A stretch of 62,926 bases of DNA from Microcaldota archaeon (GCA_021797495.1 JAJZZO010000006.1:1-62926); one strand, 5' to 3'; counted from the first letter of the stretch, positions 14,222-23,488 are shown. Program-made: numbers and translations. Notes: generated by a model not told the origin, from the letters alone.

Positions 14222-15394
14222 ATGCCAAAAGAAAAGGAATTGGATTATGATGGCATAGTCATACACTTCGGCGAGCTGTGGCTTAAGGGCAGGAACAGGC
14301 ACGAATTCATCGAACTGCTCGTAAGGAACATAAAGAGGGCATTGGGCGCTGCTGATTCTGAAAAACTCGAAAAGCTTAGGGACAGGCTTGTAATAAACGC
14401 GCATTCCGAAGAGGAGGTGCGCAGATGCCTGGAATCCTTAAAGCATGTCTTTGGCATATCGTGGTACGCCCCGTTCAGGATATCGAGCAACGACATCAAT
14501 GACATGATAAGAGTCTCAAAATATTTTTTCCATGACGGGGAAAGCGTGAGGATAGAGCCACACAGGGCATATAAGGAAGTGAGCTTCACGTCAAGCGACA
14601 TAGTTTCCAGTTTCATAAAGCTTGTTGACGAATTGGGTTTCATCCCTGACAAAAAATCTGAAAAAACTTTGCACATAGAGGTGTTGAAGGATTTTAGCAT
14701 CATGCACAAGGAAAGGTTCCAGGGCCTCGGAGGGCTGCCTGTTGGGGCTTCGGGTAAGGCGATAGTTCTTCTAAGCGGCGGCATAGACTCACCAGTAGCT
14801 GCATACTACGCAATGAAGCGCGGCCTCGAGCCAGTATATCTGCATTTTTATGCATATCCAAGCATAAGCGAGCTGAAGGGCACGAAGATGCCTAAGCTGA
14901 TAAATGTTCTACTTCCATATTCCGAAGGCGCGAAAATCTATTATGTGCCGGTGCACCTGTTTCAGATAGCAGCATTGCAGGAAAACCAGAAATACGAAGT
15001 TGTACTTTTCAAAAAGTTCATATACGAAACGGCGCAGCTTGTGGCAGAGAAAGAGGGCTCAAAGGTAATAGTGACAGGGGAAAGCCTTGGCCAGGTATCC
15101 TCGCAGACTGCAGAGAACCTAACTGCATCGTCTATGGGGATAAAGTGCCTTTTTTTCAGGCCGCTAATAGGTTTTGACAAGCAGGAGATAATAAGCGCTT
15201 CCAGGCGCCTGGGCCTGTATGATCTTTCCATAATTCCGTACAAGGATGCCTGTTCTCTGAGATCCAGGAATCCGGTCACCCGCATAGGTTATGCCGCCCT
15301 TGATGCAATATACGAGCGTAACGGAATGCGCTCGCTTGCTTCGGAAAGCCTGGAAAAAGCTACTGTAGAAAATTCCGTTCCCGAAACCCGATAA
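14222..15394 (+). CDS. thiI: tRNA 4-thiouridine synthetase ThiI
   Basis: 390 aa. An N-terminal ferredoxin-like plus THUMP region (to about residue 165) is followed by the PP-loop ATP-pyrophosphatase core SGGIDSPVAAYYAMKRG (185-201). GESLGQVSSQTAENL and YKDACSLRSRNPVTR are typical ThiI motifs; the Cys in the last is the candidate sulfur-handling residue. There is no C-terminal rhodanese domain, as in most archaeal ThiI. It adenylates and thiolates U8 of tRNA. The gene is transcribed divergently from secE and followed by a short membrane protein gene. Confidence 0.93.
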   Translation: MPKEKELDYDGIVIHFGELWLKGRNRHEFIELLVRNIKRALGAADSEKLEKLRDRLVINAHSEEEVRRCLESLKHVFGISWYAPFRISSNDINDMIRVSKYFFHDGESVRIEPHRAYKEVSFTSSDIVSSFIKLVDELGFIPDKKSEKTLHIEVLKDFSIMHKERFQGLGGLPVGASGKAIVLLSGGIDSPVAAYYAMKRGLEPVYLHFYAYPSISELKGTKMPKLINVLLPYSEGAKIYYVPVHLFQIAALQENQKYEVVLFKKFIYETAQLVAEKEGSKVIVTGESLGQVSSQTAENLTASSMGIKCLFFRPLIGFDKQEIISASRRLGLYDLSIIPYKDACSLRSRNPVTRIGYAALDAIYERNGMRSLASESLEKATVENSVPETR

Positions 15395-15471
15395 CACATT
15401 TAAATATAAAAATGCGTCATATTTTTAAATATTGACTCAGTATTATTAAATAAATAAATCAGGGTGAAAAA

Positions 15472-15756
15472 ATGGCAGAAAAGAAACCAGAAAAGCTTGT
15501 AGTGACGCTGGACCCAAGCATGGAGTATTCCAGGCGTTTGCACTATAACGAGAAACATTCAGGATGGGCAATATTCAAGGCAATATATTGGAGCATATAT
15601 ATATTCGTATTCGGTGTGCTGCTGTACACGTTGGTACCTGCAGGCATGCCTGTATCTGCATTCTTGGGCCTTGCGATAATGGTGCTTGCCATATTCATAA
15701 TAGTATATGGATTCAGCACATCGTTGCACATGAAGCTGATGAAGAGGTACGCATAA
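15472..15756 (+). CDS. small two-span membrane protein
   Basis: 94 aa. About 35 polar residues (MAEKKPEKLVVTLDPSMEYS at the front) precede two hydrophobic spans near residues 36-57 and 60-82, and the tail is basic. A GGTGA ribosome-binding site stands just before the ATG. No recognised family. It is flanked by thiI and the secF-secD operon, with its own terminator-like hairpin downstream, so it is probably a single-gene unit. Confidence 0.6.
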   Translation: MAEKKPEKLVVTLDPSMEYSRRLHYNEKHSGWAIFKAIYWSIYIFVFGVLLYTLVPAGMPVSAFLGLAIMVLAIFIIVYGFSTSLHMKLMKRYA

Positions 15757-15762
15757 ACATGT

Positions 15763-15790
15763 AAAGGGCTCATGCCCTTTTTATATTTTT
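15763..15790 (+). terminator. hairpin plus T-rich tail
   Basis: AAAGGGC TCAT GCCCTTT forms a 7-bp stem directly followed by a T-rich run, a plausible transcript end after the small membrane protein gene. Confidence 0.6.
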
Positions 15791-15869
15791 TTACTGTTTT
15801 TATATTTATAAGAAAACCAAGAACGGAGTAGCATTTATAATATTTGCCGATAAATAACTCTGTCTGCTA

Positions 15870-17081
15870 GTGCGTTGGCATGTTAGCGCTGCATACGAAA
15901 AAGGCTTAAGACTGATTGACTTGAACTATAATTTCTACGAAGCTAAAAGATACAAGTTGTTCATACTGATACCGATAGCGCTGCTTCTGATAAGCCTGTT
16001 TTTCATACCTAAAATACAATATGATTCGTCTCTTGCCGGCGGCATAACCGTACAATTTTCTACGACAAACGCCATAACCACTCGCGGGTTGACCTCCTCG
16101 ATGAGTTCGGTGATAAAAGGCGCAACGGCGTCTGTTTCACGGGTCGGAGCGGTATATACCGCATCGGTCATAATACCTGAGAATACGAGCATAGTGTCAG
16201 CCAACGACAAGCTTCTTGCTTTATATTCTGCGTATGGGTCTTATAGCTCGGCTGAAGTTGAACTTGTTTCGGCAGACACAGGTTTGAAATCAAACCCTAC
16301 AAACGCCACATTAAGGGCATCACAGGCGTCGGCCCAGGCCAATGTTACCGCATCACTGCTCAATATGAGTTCTGACCTCAGCTCCGAGCTTGTGCTGTTG
16401 GCACCTTTCATAAACACCACCGCCATTTCGTCATACAACAAGAGCGATGCGAACGGAATGCTTGCACTTGGAAAAGACTCGTATGCTAATGCCTCAGGTT
16501 CTTACAAATCAAAGATAATATCTGAAATGCGCTCCGTAGCTCCATTCACGTCATATTCCTATCAGGAGGTGACCCCAACCTTGGGTGCGTTCTTCCTGAG
16601 CAACATGGTGCAGATAATAATAGCCGCATTCATAATGATAGCGATAGCGGTTTTCGCGGTATTCAGGATACCGATTCCGTCGTTGGCAGTGGTCTTTGGC
16701 GCAGCAAATGACATACTGGTTGCGCTGGGCGCCATGGGTGCTTTCGGCATACCAATGGGCCTTGCCTCTGTGGGAGGCCTGCTTATGCTTATAGGATACT
16801 CGATAGACACCGAAATGCTTTCGTCCATAAGGATACTCAAAAGGAGCGAAGATACTGCAACTCACCGTGCGTTTGCAACGATGAAAACAGGCACGACAAT
16901 GACGATTGCTGCTATAATTTCCTTCGCTACGCTCTTCACCATAGCATATGTCTTCTACATACCTACATACATAGAGATAGCGGGCGTGGTGTTATTTGGA
17001 TTGATTGCCGACATATTCACCACATGGTTCGGCAATACTATAATGATAGTGTGGTATAAATCAAGCAGGGAGCCTAAATGA
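15870..17081 (+). CDS. secF: protein-export membrane protein SecF
   Basis: 403 aa from a GTG start. One N-terminal span (about 30-47), an extracytoplasmic domain unusually rich in Ser/Thr/Ala and Asn, then five spans from about residue 245. The RND-type signature appears as NDILVALGAMGAFGIPMGLA and YSIDTEMLSSIRILKR. SecF with SecD uses the proton gradient to help release exported proteins. The extracytoplasmic domain is larger than in many archaeal SecF. Its stop overlaps the secD start by four bases (ATGA). Confidence 0.88.
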   Translation: MRWHVSAAYEKGLRLIDLNYNFYEAKRYKLFILIPIALLLISLFFIPKIQYDSSLAGGITVQFSTTNAITTRGLTSSMSSVIKGATASVSRVGAVYTASVIIPENTSIVSANDKLLALYSAYGSYSSAEVELVSADTGLKSNPTNATLRASQASAQANVTASLLNMSSDLSSELVLLAPFINTTAISSYNKSDANGMLALGKDSYANASGSYKSKIISEMRSVAPFTSYSYQEVTPTLGAFFLSNMVQIIIAAFIMIAIAVFAVFRIPIPSLAVVFGAANDILVALGAMGAFGIPMGLASVGGLLMLIGYSIDTEMLSSIRILKRSEDTATHRAFATMKTGTTMTIAAIISFATLFTIAYVFYIPTYIEIAGVVLFGLIADIFTTWFGNTIMIVWYKSSREPK

Positions 17082-18661
17082 GCCAAAAAATTAGCTATCT
17101 GAGGGACAGGCGCATAATAATGCTTATAATAGTGTTTGCAGCCTTGGCTCTCCTCGATGTTCATTACGGACTTCATTTTGGCATAGAATTCATAGGCGGC
17201 ACACAGATACCTGTTACGCTAGAAAAGAGCGTAAATGCATCTGAAATGAGTAGCGTAATATCAACAATACAGCAGAGGGTATCGACTTTTGGCCTCAAGC
17301 AGGTTACTGTGGAAGGTATAGGAAGCAGCGAGATATACGTTACTCTTCCGAGCGTGTCAAGCACCGACATAAACAAAACGGCATCGATAATACAGAGCCA
17401 GGGCCGGTTCCTCGGTGTTGTCAACGGGGTGCAGGCCATAAACGGCAGCGCGATACTTCCCGGGAGCATAGGCATAGTTCCACCCACCACGATAAACAAT
17501 ACTGTTGAATGGACCGTCACTTTCTTCATAACGCAGACCGCAGCCAATTCTTTTGCAAAAGCAGTTTTCGGGCAGGCGAACAAGCCGTTGTATATGTTCC
17601 TTGACAGGCCTACAGGCGCGATAATACTAATAAACAGCTCGATGCTCGGCAATACCTCTGCGGGTGTGACTGCTTCGGAGGCAGAAACGGCAATGAAGCA
17701 TGCGCTAGCGTATAACAAAGCTCCGCTACCTCTGGTAGTAGTATACAATAACAATGCCAGCATAAGCGCTGCGGAGAGCTATCTGAACGTAAGCAAGAAA
17801 TCGTATACGCAGGTTTTCGCAAGCTACAATCTACCAGCTTCGCTAATAAGCTACGCAAAATCCCTAAACTATTCAATAAAACTAGAAAGCAAGGCCAACA
17901 TGACCCCGTCATTCACCGAAGTCGGTGTTGGAAATTTTACGCTCAATACATGGCCGATGGTAGGTTTACTGTCATCGCCGGAATTAAACCCGTCAATAAC
18001 CAACGGCAGCACAGGGGACAGTTACGAAATATCCGGTTCCGCGCCAACCACATTGGCATACGCGCAGAAACTGAACTTCGCTGACAACACATCAAAGAGC
18101 ATATCAAGCATACTCACTGGCGGTGCCCTTCCCGTGCAAGTGGTTGTGGGCACCCCTACATCGATACCGCCGACGTTGGGAAAGAGTTCGTTAGATATAA
18201 GCATAATAGCGCTGGTGCTTGCGATAGTGCTGGTTTCGATATTCATAGTGATAAGGTACAGGAAGATATTCCTTGTAGGCCCAATACTGATAACTACGCT
18301 GCTTGAGCTTTTCATAATAATATCCATAATCGGGCTTGTGGGTACGATAGACCTGTCAGCTTTTGCCGGAATGATAGCGGTGGTCGGAACCGGTGTGGAT
18401 GCACAAATAATAATAACCGACGAGATACTATCGAGAAAAAGCTCCACCGAAGCAGCAAAGACTATATTAGGAAACGCCTTTTATATAGTCTGGGCCGATG
18501 CGTTGCTGTTGATTATAGCGATGCTTCCATTATTCTTCTCCACTTCGCTTGTGGAAGTTATAGGCTTCTCCGAATCTACAATAATAGGCGCGCTTATGGG
18601 TGTGCTTGTAACAAGGCCGGCGTACGGTGCAATAGTGAGCAAGCACTATGTAAACAGTTGA
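17078..18661 (+). CDS. secD: protein-export membrane protein SecD
   Basis: 527 aa. The first span (12-30) is followed by the SecD-specific FGIEFIGGTQIPV motif, a large extracytoplasmic P1-like domain (about 45-370) and five C-terminal spans, with GTGVDAQIIITDEIL as the transmembrane RND signature. Translationally coupled to secF by a four-base overlap, and NMD3 follows at once. The order secF-secD is that of many archaea. Confidence 0.92.
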   Translation: MSQKISYLRDRRIIMLIIVFAALALLDVHYGLHFGIEFIGGTQIPVTLEKSVNASEMSSVISTIQQRVSTFGLKQVTVEGIGSSEIYVTLPSVSSTDINKTASIIQSQGRFLGVVNGVQAINGSAILPGSIGIVPPTTINNTVEWTVTFFITQTAANSFAKAVFGQANKPLYMFLDRPTGAIILINSSMLGNTSAGVTASEAETAMKHALAYNKAPLPLVVVYNNNASISAAESYLNVSKKSYTQVFASYNLPASLISYAKSLNYSIKLESKANMTPSFTEVGVGNFTLNTWPMVGLLSSPELNPSITNGSTGDSYEISGSAPTTLAYAQKLNFADNTSKSISSILTGGALPVQVVVGTPTSIPPTLGKSSLDISIIALVLAIVLVSIFIVIRYRKIFLVGPILITTLLELFIIISIIGLVGTIDLSAFAGMIAVVGTGVDAQIIITDEILSRKSSTEAAKTILGNAFYIVWADALLLIIAMLPLFFSTSLVEVIGFSESTIIGALMGVLVTRPAYGAIVSKHYVNS

Positions 18662-18665
18662 TTTG

Positions 18666-19322
18666 ATGATAAGATATTGCCCTACGTGCAACAGGTCAAG
18701 CGACGAGGCGCGGTTCATAGGGGAGTTTTGCGAGTTCTGTGTAGCTGACAAGATAAGGGCCACACTTCCAGAGGTGATAACAATAAGGCGCTGCCGGGTC
18801 TGCGGCTCGATAAGGGACAGCAAGGGGTTCACTGAAAATACTGAGGAATCCATGACAGACGCGATATCGCAGCAGTTCCACATGCCGAACTGCAAGATAC
18901 GCATAAAAGAAATGGACGAGCCGAGGAGGCGCGCGCTCCTTTTCTTCACGTGCGAACTGAACGAGGGCATAGTGCATTTTACATATGACGTTGCCTTAAA
19001 GTTCACGAAGGAGATGTGCCCGAGCTGCTACAGGAAAAGTGCGGGCTATTACGAAGCGATAGTGCAGATAAGGGGTTCGCAGTCTAACGTTGCCAAGTTC
19101 CTCGAGAGCTTTACGAGGTTTTTGGCAAAAGGAAACGCCTTCATAAGCAAAACTGTTGAGATGGGAAACGGAGTGGACATGTACGTTAGCGACAAGAAGC
19201 TCGTTACAGGCTATTTCATGCTGCACAAGACGCTCAAGCCCAAGGTGTCGTACAAGCTGTACGGCGTAAAGAAGGGCAAGAAGCTTTACAGGCACATATA
19301 CTCGCTAGTCCTGCATCCCTAA
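18666..19322 (+). CDS. NMD3-related 60S/50S export-adaptor-like protein
   Basis: 218 aa from ATG 18666 (a TTG directly before is the alternative). Zinc-binding pairs are visible: YCPTC, EFCEFC, RRCRVCG and EMCPSCYR. The last is followed by GYYEAIVQIRG, the conserved core of the NMD3 N-terminal domain. Archaeal NMD3 homologues are thought to bind the large ribosomal subunit, by analogy with eukaryotic NMD3; their actual role is not established. The gene follows secD with almost no gap and converges with thrS, the stops overlapping by four bases. Confidence 0.8.
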   Translation: MIRYCPTCNRSSDEARFIGEFCEFCVADKIRATLPEVITIRRCRVCGSIRDSKGFTENTEESMTDAISQQFHMPNCKIRIKEMDEPRRRALLFFTCELNEGIVHFTYDVALKFTKEMCPSCYRKSAGYYEAIVQIRGSQSNVAKFLESFTRFLAKGNAFISKTVEMGNGVDMYVSDKKLVTGYFMLHKTLKPKVSYKLYGVKKGKKLYRHIYSLVLHP

Positions 19323-21007
19323 TCTTTTGGGTTGCTCCTTTCCTCTATCTCCTTCTTGAGCGAGGCTATAACCTTTTCGAGCTCAAGCCCGTTCTCCTGC
19401 TTGCCGCTGCGCTTCCTCAAGGATACTGACTTCTTTTCTTCCTCCTTTGGACCGACTATGATCATGTAGGGCACTTTCGATAGCTGCCCCTCGCGTATCT
19501 TCTTTTCTAGTTTCTTGTCTGAAACGTCGAGTTCGGTCCTCAGCTTCGATCCCTTAAGCTTCTTGTAGACCTCTTCTGCATACCTGTTGCTTGCTTCTGA
19601 AAGCGATATCACGCGTACATGCGTGGGCGACAGCCACAGCGGCAGTTTCCCGGAGTAATGTTCAACCATTATGGCGGTAAATCTCTCTATGCTTCCAAGA
19701 ACTGCTCTATGAATTATGACCGGCGTATGCTCCTTGCCATCCTCGCCAGTGTAGCTTAATTTGAAGCGCAGCGGTAGTTGGTAATCGAGCTGTATAGTCG
19801 CGCACTGCCAAAGCCTTCCCTGTGAATCCTGTATATCAAAATCTATCTTCGGTCCGTAAAACGCGCCCTCTTTCTCCTTGACCTCGTAGCGCATTCCGTT
19901 TTTTTCCAGTGCTCTCTTTATGGACTCTTGCGCATCTTCCCAAAGCTTTTCATCACCCATATGCTCATCAGGCATTGTCGAAAGTTTTGCGTAATACTTT
20001 AATCCGAAAGTTGCATACACTTTGTCGACAAACTCAAGCATCAAAGACATCTCCTTTTCTACACCTTCCTCGCTTACGAATATGTGTCCGTCGTCTTGCG
20101 TTATTTCCTGGACTCTGAAAAGTCCGCTCAAAGCACCGCTTACTTCTCTCCTGTAAATTTTGTCGAATATAGCAGTCCTGAAAGGCAGTTCCTTATAACT
20201 CCAGCGCTTTGACTTATACACTAATATCGTTGAAGGGCAATTCATAGGCTTAAGCCCCAACTGCTCTGCTCCCTCGTCTACAAGGAACATGTTGTCCTTG
20301 TAAAAATCTATGTGTCCGCTGACATGCCATAGCGCAACGTTCGCAAGCGCCGGGGTGCTTATCTCCTTGTAATCGTAACTATTCTCTATCTCCCTTATGA
20401 AGTTCTTGAGCTCTCTGTATATTATCAGCCCGTTAGGGTGCCAGTAAACCATAGATGGGGATACCTCTTGGTAACTGTATAAGTCCATTGATTCCCCTAT
20501 GTTCCTGTGGTCTGCTTCCGGAAGTCCAACCCAGTCGCTCTTTTTAACTATAGAAAGATCGAGCTTCCTGTGTTTTTCCTTTTTGACGCTGTTATCCTCA
20601 GAACCGTAATGCTTTGATTGCTCTGCCAGAGGATGCCCCTTTATCTCTATCTGCCATTTCTTGTTCCATCCAAAAGGTGCGTATACTCCTTCTATTCCGG
20701 AACCATCCACTATTTTTCTCATATCCCTGAATATCTCCATTGCTTTCTTCGGCTCTTCCAGGTTGTCGCCCAAATGGGCAAAAGGGTAAAGTACAAGCTT
20801 TTCCAGCTTCTGCTTTTTCGCAAATTCAATGGCAGCTTCCATTGCCTTTTTGGCGATCTCAGCATTATCTCCTTTTTCTATCGTTGTAAGCAATACGAGC
20901 GCATTGTCAACATGTGCGGATTTCTCGTCGCTCTTTTCATACTCCGAAGCCTCTGGGGCAATCAGTTCATAATCCATGCTTTTTACGTCTAGCTGTAAAA
21001 TCCTCAT
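19319..21007 (-). CDS. thrS: threonyl-tRNA synthetase, archaeal type
   Basis: 562 aa. Residues 1 to about 140 form the archaeal editing domain related to D-aminoacyl-tRNA deacylase (MRILQLDVKSMDYELIAPEA, VLYPFAHLGDNL). The class II catalytic core has motif 2 around FRVQEITQDDGHIFV and zinc ligands in MNCPSTILVYK, DDGH and PVIIHRAVLGSIERF. The anticodon-binding domain starts near THVRVISLSE. It charges tRNA-Thr and removes mischarged serine through the N-terminal domain. Convergent with the NMD3-like gene. Confidence 0.95.
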   Translation of the reverse strand: MRILQLDVKSMDYELIAPEASEYEKSDEKSAHVDNALVLLTTIEKGDNAEIAKKAMEAAIEFAKKQKLEKLVLYPFAHLGDNLEEPKKAMEIFRDMRKIVDGSGIEGVYAPFGWNKKWQIEIKGHPLAEQSKHYGSEDNSVKKEKHRKLDLSIVKKSDWVGLPEADHRNIGESMDLYSYQEVSPSMVYWHPNGLIIYRELKNFIREIENSYDYKEISTPALANVALWHVSGHIDFYKDNMFLVDEGAEQLGLKPMNCPSTILVYKSKRWSYKELPFRTAIFDKIYRREVSGALSGLFRVQEITQDDGHIFVSEEGVEKEMSLMLEFVDKVYATFGLKYYAKLSTMPDEHMGDEKLWEDAQESIKRALEKNGMRYEVKEKEGAFYGPKIDFDIQDSQGRLWQCATIQLDYQLPLRFKLSYTGEDGKEHTPVIIHRAVLGSIERFTAIMVEHYSGKLPLWLSPTHVRVISLSEASNRYAEEVYKKLKGSKLRTELDVSDKKLEKKIREGQLSKVPYMIIVGPKEEEKKSVSLRKRSGKQENGLELEKVIASLKKEIEERSNPKD

Positions 21008-21206
21008 CGAAACACCTTAAAATCATAACAATCAATTACGCGAAGCACAGCTACTCCACCAACGAAATATAAAGGACTAGCTTTTGAGTTCATGCCTGCG
21101 GCTGGCCATCGAATCATGCTGTTTGGAAATAACCACCGGCCATTTTCACACCAGGATAAACGTGTTGACTATGTTGATAAAGCTATTTAATACTTATGTG
21201 CGGGAA

Positions 21207-21683
21207 TCATGAGGGCTGCATGTAAACGCACGGGACGAACCTGTTGCTTGGGCATGCATTGTAAGCCGTGACATTTACAAGATACGTGCCTTGAGAAGTA
21301 AGGCTTCCCAGATATCCTGTAACGTTAACAGGGCTGTAAGCCGTGACGTAGCTCGCTCCCGCTGTGGTACGCACTACAAACACTATCTCGTGCCCCAAGC
21401 CGCCGTTCTCGCTGCCGACGTAAATATCTGCTACATCTGGAGGAACTTGCAATAAAGTCAGCTGTTTTGCCGGGAATCCCTGTGCCCCAACTACTGCCGC
21501 AACGCTTGCCAGCTTGCTTGCCGCCTCTTGGGCCTCGGTAGTTGCAAGCGTCGAAGACGAAGTGGCTATCTGTATGAAGGCGAGCACCACTATCGGGAGT
21601 AATATTATAAGCCCGAACGATAACGTTATCAATAGTTCAAGACTCGACTGCCCCTTCTTGTACTTCCTGCGTTCTTTTCCCAT
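21207..21683 (-). CDS. class III signal peptide (pilin-like) protein
   Basis: 158 aa. KKGQSSLELLITLSFGLIIL has the archaeal class III (prepilin) signature: basic stretch, G-Q-S-S-x-E, then a hydrophobic helix; FlaK/EppA-type peptidase would cut after the glycine. The rest is a beta-rich extracytoplasmic domain ending CPSNRFVPCVYMQPS with two cysteines. It begins one base after the stop of the CBS gene, so the two share a transcript. Pilus or surface-fibre subunit is the likely role. Confidence 0.75.
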   Translation of the reverse strand: MGKERRKYKKGQSSLELLITLSFGLIILLPIVVLAFIQIATSSSTLATTEAQEAASKLASVAAVVGAQGFPAKQLTLLQVPPDVADIYVGSENGGLGHEIVFVVRTTAGASYVTAYSPVNVTGYLGSLTSQGTYLVNVTAYNACPSNRFVPCVYMQPS

Positions 21684-22817
21684 TTATACACTTTCTACCC
21701 GATCATATCTTTTCTTTTCTGATATATCCTTCTTTTTCTTTATCGATTCCATCAGCGCCTGCAGGACCTTGCTGAATGTCCTGTCAAGCAGGAAATCAGT
21801 GATCCTTACTTCTACAGCTCCGCATTTCTCCACATTCGCTCTTGCGTTTATCTCATACCTGCTGTTTTTCAGGTTCTTTATGTTTATCGATATATACTGC
21901 ACATTAACCTTTCTAAATTTTTCCACCTTCTCTATGAAAGCGTTGGCCTGCTCTTTTATGTCATACTCATATTCATACGTCGACCTGTCTATTCCAGATA
22001 TTATTATCCTGTTTTCGTAACTTTTGCGCTGTGCTATAAGCGACGCAAGCACGTCAGACACTGTCAATATGCCTGCAGGCATATCGTTGTTCAATACTAT
22101 GAGCGACGATATGGAATTCTTCACAAAACTTTGCACCGCACTCCTGATGTCGTCATTAACGTTTACCGTCTGTACATTTCTCTCCATTATGTTGCTTATT
22201 GTTATGTTTGACGGGGAGTAGCGTTTAGATTTCATTTCTGGGTACCGTTCGTCCGTAATGGTAAACTTTGATATCAGGTCGTGCCTTGTAACCAAGCCTG
22301 CCATTTTTCCGTTTTCTAGAACCAGAAGCCTGTTCTTATTATGGTCTGCCATGGCGCTGCTTGCCTGGGCTATGCTTGCCTGTGCGTCTATTGCCAAAGC
22401 AGGAGAAGTCATTATGTCCTTGCACTTGATGCCGTTAAGCATTTCCATCGAGAGCACCATTTTCATCAGGGTGAACCTGTCCAATATTCCAATTACCTTG
22501 TCGCCGTCCACATAAGGCAGCGCATTTCTTTTGCTCCTGTAAAAATAGAATATTGCATCGTCCAGGGAAGTCGTCCTCATTATCTTCGGCACTTTTATCG
22601 CGTATTTCAACGCAGGGGCGTTTTTGTTCAGCCTTAAGCTTTTTGATTCCCTGTGGACGCTTCTGAAATCTATTATCCCGTAGAAAGCACCGTCCTTGTT
22701 TATCAGCACCGCACGGTTCTTGTGCACTGCAGGAAGCACTTTTGTCATAGCAACGTTCGCATCAAATACAGGAACTTGCGATATAACACTAATAGGTATT
22801 CTCTCCAATGTCGCCAT
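21684..22817 (-). CDS. four-CBS-domain protein with C-terminal HPF-like domain
   Basis: 377 aa. CBS units can be placed at about 10-70, 78-130, 133-190 and 203-265; diagnostic pieces are DIMTSPALAIDAQASIAQAS, GKMAGLVTRHDLI and NIMERNVQTVNVNDDIRSAV. Residues about 285-350 (NAFIEKVEKFRKVNVQYISI, ARANVEKCGAVEV) resemble the alpha-beta fold of HPF/sigma-54-modulation proteins. CBS pairs usually sense adenine nucleotides or SAM. The combination suggests nucleotide-responsive binding to RNA or ribosomes, which is inference. The downstream pilin gene is contiguous. Confidence 0.75.
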   Translation of the reverse strand: MATLERIPISVISQVPVFDANVAMTKVLPAVHKNRAVLINKDGAFYGIIDFRSVHRESKSLRLNKNAPALKYAIKVPKIMRTTSLDDAIFYFYRSKRNALPYVDGDKVIGILDRFTLMKMVLSMEMLNGIKCKDIMTSPALAIDAQASIAQASSAMADHNKNRLLVLENGKMAGLVTRHDLISKFTITDERYPEMKSKRYSPSNITISNIMERNVQTVNVNDDIRSAVQSFVKNSISSLIVLNNDMPAGILTVSDVLASLIAQRKSYENRIIISGIDRSTYEYEYDIKEQANAFIEKVEKFRKVNVQYISINIKNLKNSRYEINARANVEKCGAVEVRITDFLLDRTFSKVLQALMESIKKKKDISEKKRYDRVESV

Positions 22818-22916
22818 TTAATCACCAAAACATTATTAATTAGCTAAGGAAAGAATATTAAGCATAAGGTAGCAAGCTTTTGCTGCGCCTTTGAATCTAC
22901 TGTGCGCACTCTTATT

Positions 22917-23003
22917 GCCGGGATGGCAGATAGGCTATGCAGCCGCCTGCAGAGCGGCGAAGGCGGGTTCGAAACTCCTATTGCGAAAATCCCGCTCCCG
23001 GCT
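22917..23003 (+). tRNA. tRNA-Cys (anticodon GCA) with a 16-nt T-loop intron
   Basis: Acceptor GCCGGGA/TCCCGGC with discriminator T as expected for tRNA-Cys. Anticodon stem GCCGC/GCGGC closes CTGCAGA (anticodon GCA). The T-stem halves GCGGG and CCCGC are separated by 23 nt; deleting 16 nt gives the normal loop TTCGAAT and a 71-nt tRNA with a short variable region. Confidence 0.9.
22974..22989 (+). other. tRNA-Cys intron at T-loop position 59/60
   Basis: The bulge-helix-bulge is T-stem GCGGG:CCCGC, central helix TTCG (exon) with CGAA (intron), 5' bulge AAA and 3' bulge AAT, cut after the second base of each bulge. The intron ACTCCTATTGCGAAAA is only 16 nt, with almost no inner helix. Position and motif are the same as in tRNA-Arg(CCT). 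Confidence 0.82.
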
Positions 23004-23041
23004 AATAAGGCTCGCAAAACGCGAAAACCATAGCACATCAG

Positions 23042-23488
23042 TCATATGTCTATGACGACGCTTGCCTTGTACTTGTTTTTTTCGCGAGTCACTTCCAAAG
23101 TGTAACCAGATACGCCCTTAACGTATATCTTGGAATACTTCACGTTCTCATCCACATAAAGTATTTTCACCGAAGCCGAAATCCCCGAATCTGTGCTCTT
23201 CGTATTTACGCTTTCTACGGAATAGCCGTAAGCCCCTATGGAATCAAGCTCCGAAAGGGCGTTTTGCAATATATACCAAAGCAGGTCCCTCTCGCTAGTT
23301 GCCGATTCTTTTATCTTGAGGCTTTTTGGCTTGATCAATCCGTGCTCGACATCCCTCGATATTGCGCTTATGCTTGCTTGCGTGTCGAACATCGCAAGCA
23401 GCGAATTTGCAAGCAGCTCTTCCATGTCTCTGCCGTATGAGAAGAACCTGACATCGGCGGTATGCGGGACGAATTTGTACTTTAACAT
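23042..23488 (-). CDS. archease, activator of the RNA ligase RtcB
   Basis: 148 aa from ATG 23488, chosen because GGTG stands about 11 bp before it and the family begins with the following strand; ATG 23512 is the longer option. MLKYKFVPHTADVRFFSYG holds the conserved HTADV motif with the metal-binding Asp, and the C-terminus ends in the typical VVIDI. Archease promotes guanylation and turnover of RtcB during tRNA splicing. It is adjacent to the intron-containing tRNA-Cys, and RtcB is encoded at 43-46 kb. Confidence 0.9.
   Translation of the reverse strand: MLKYKFVPHTADVRFFSYGRDMEELLANSLLAMFDTQASISAISRDVEHGLIKPKSLKIKESATSERDLLWYILQNALSELDSIGAYGYSVESVNTKSTDSGISASVKILYVDENVKYSKIYVKGVSGYTLEVTREKNKYKASVVIDI

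Noticed and set aside
22844-23038. 64-codon minus-strand frame across tRNA-Cys
   Set aside because: Covered by the tRNA gene; no protein features.
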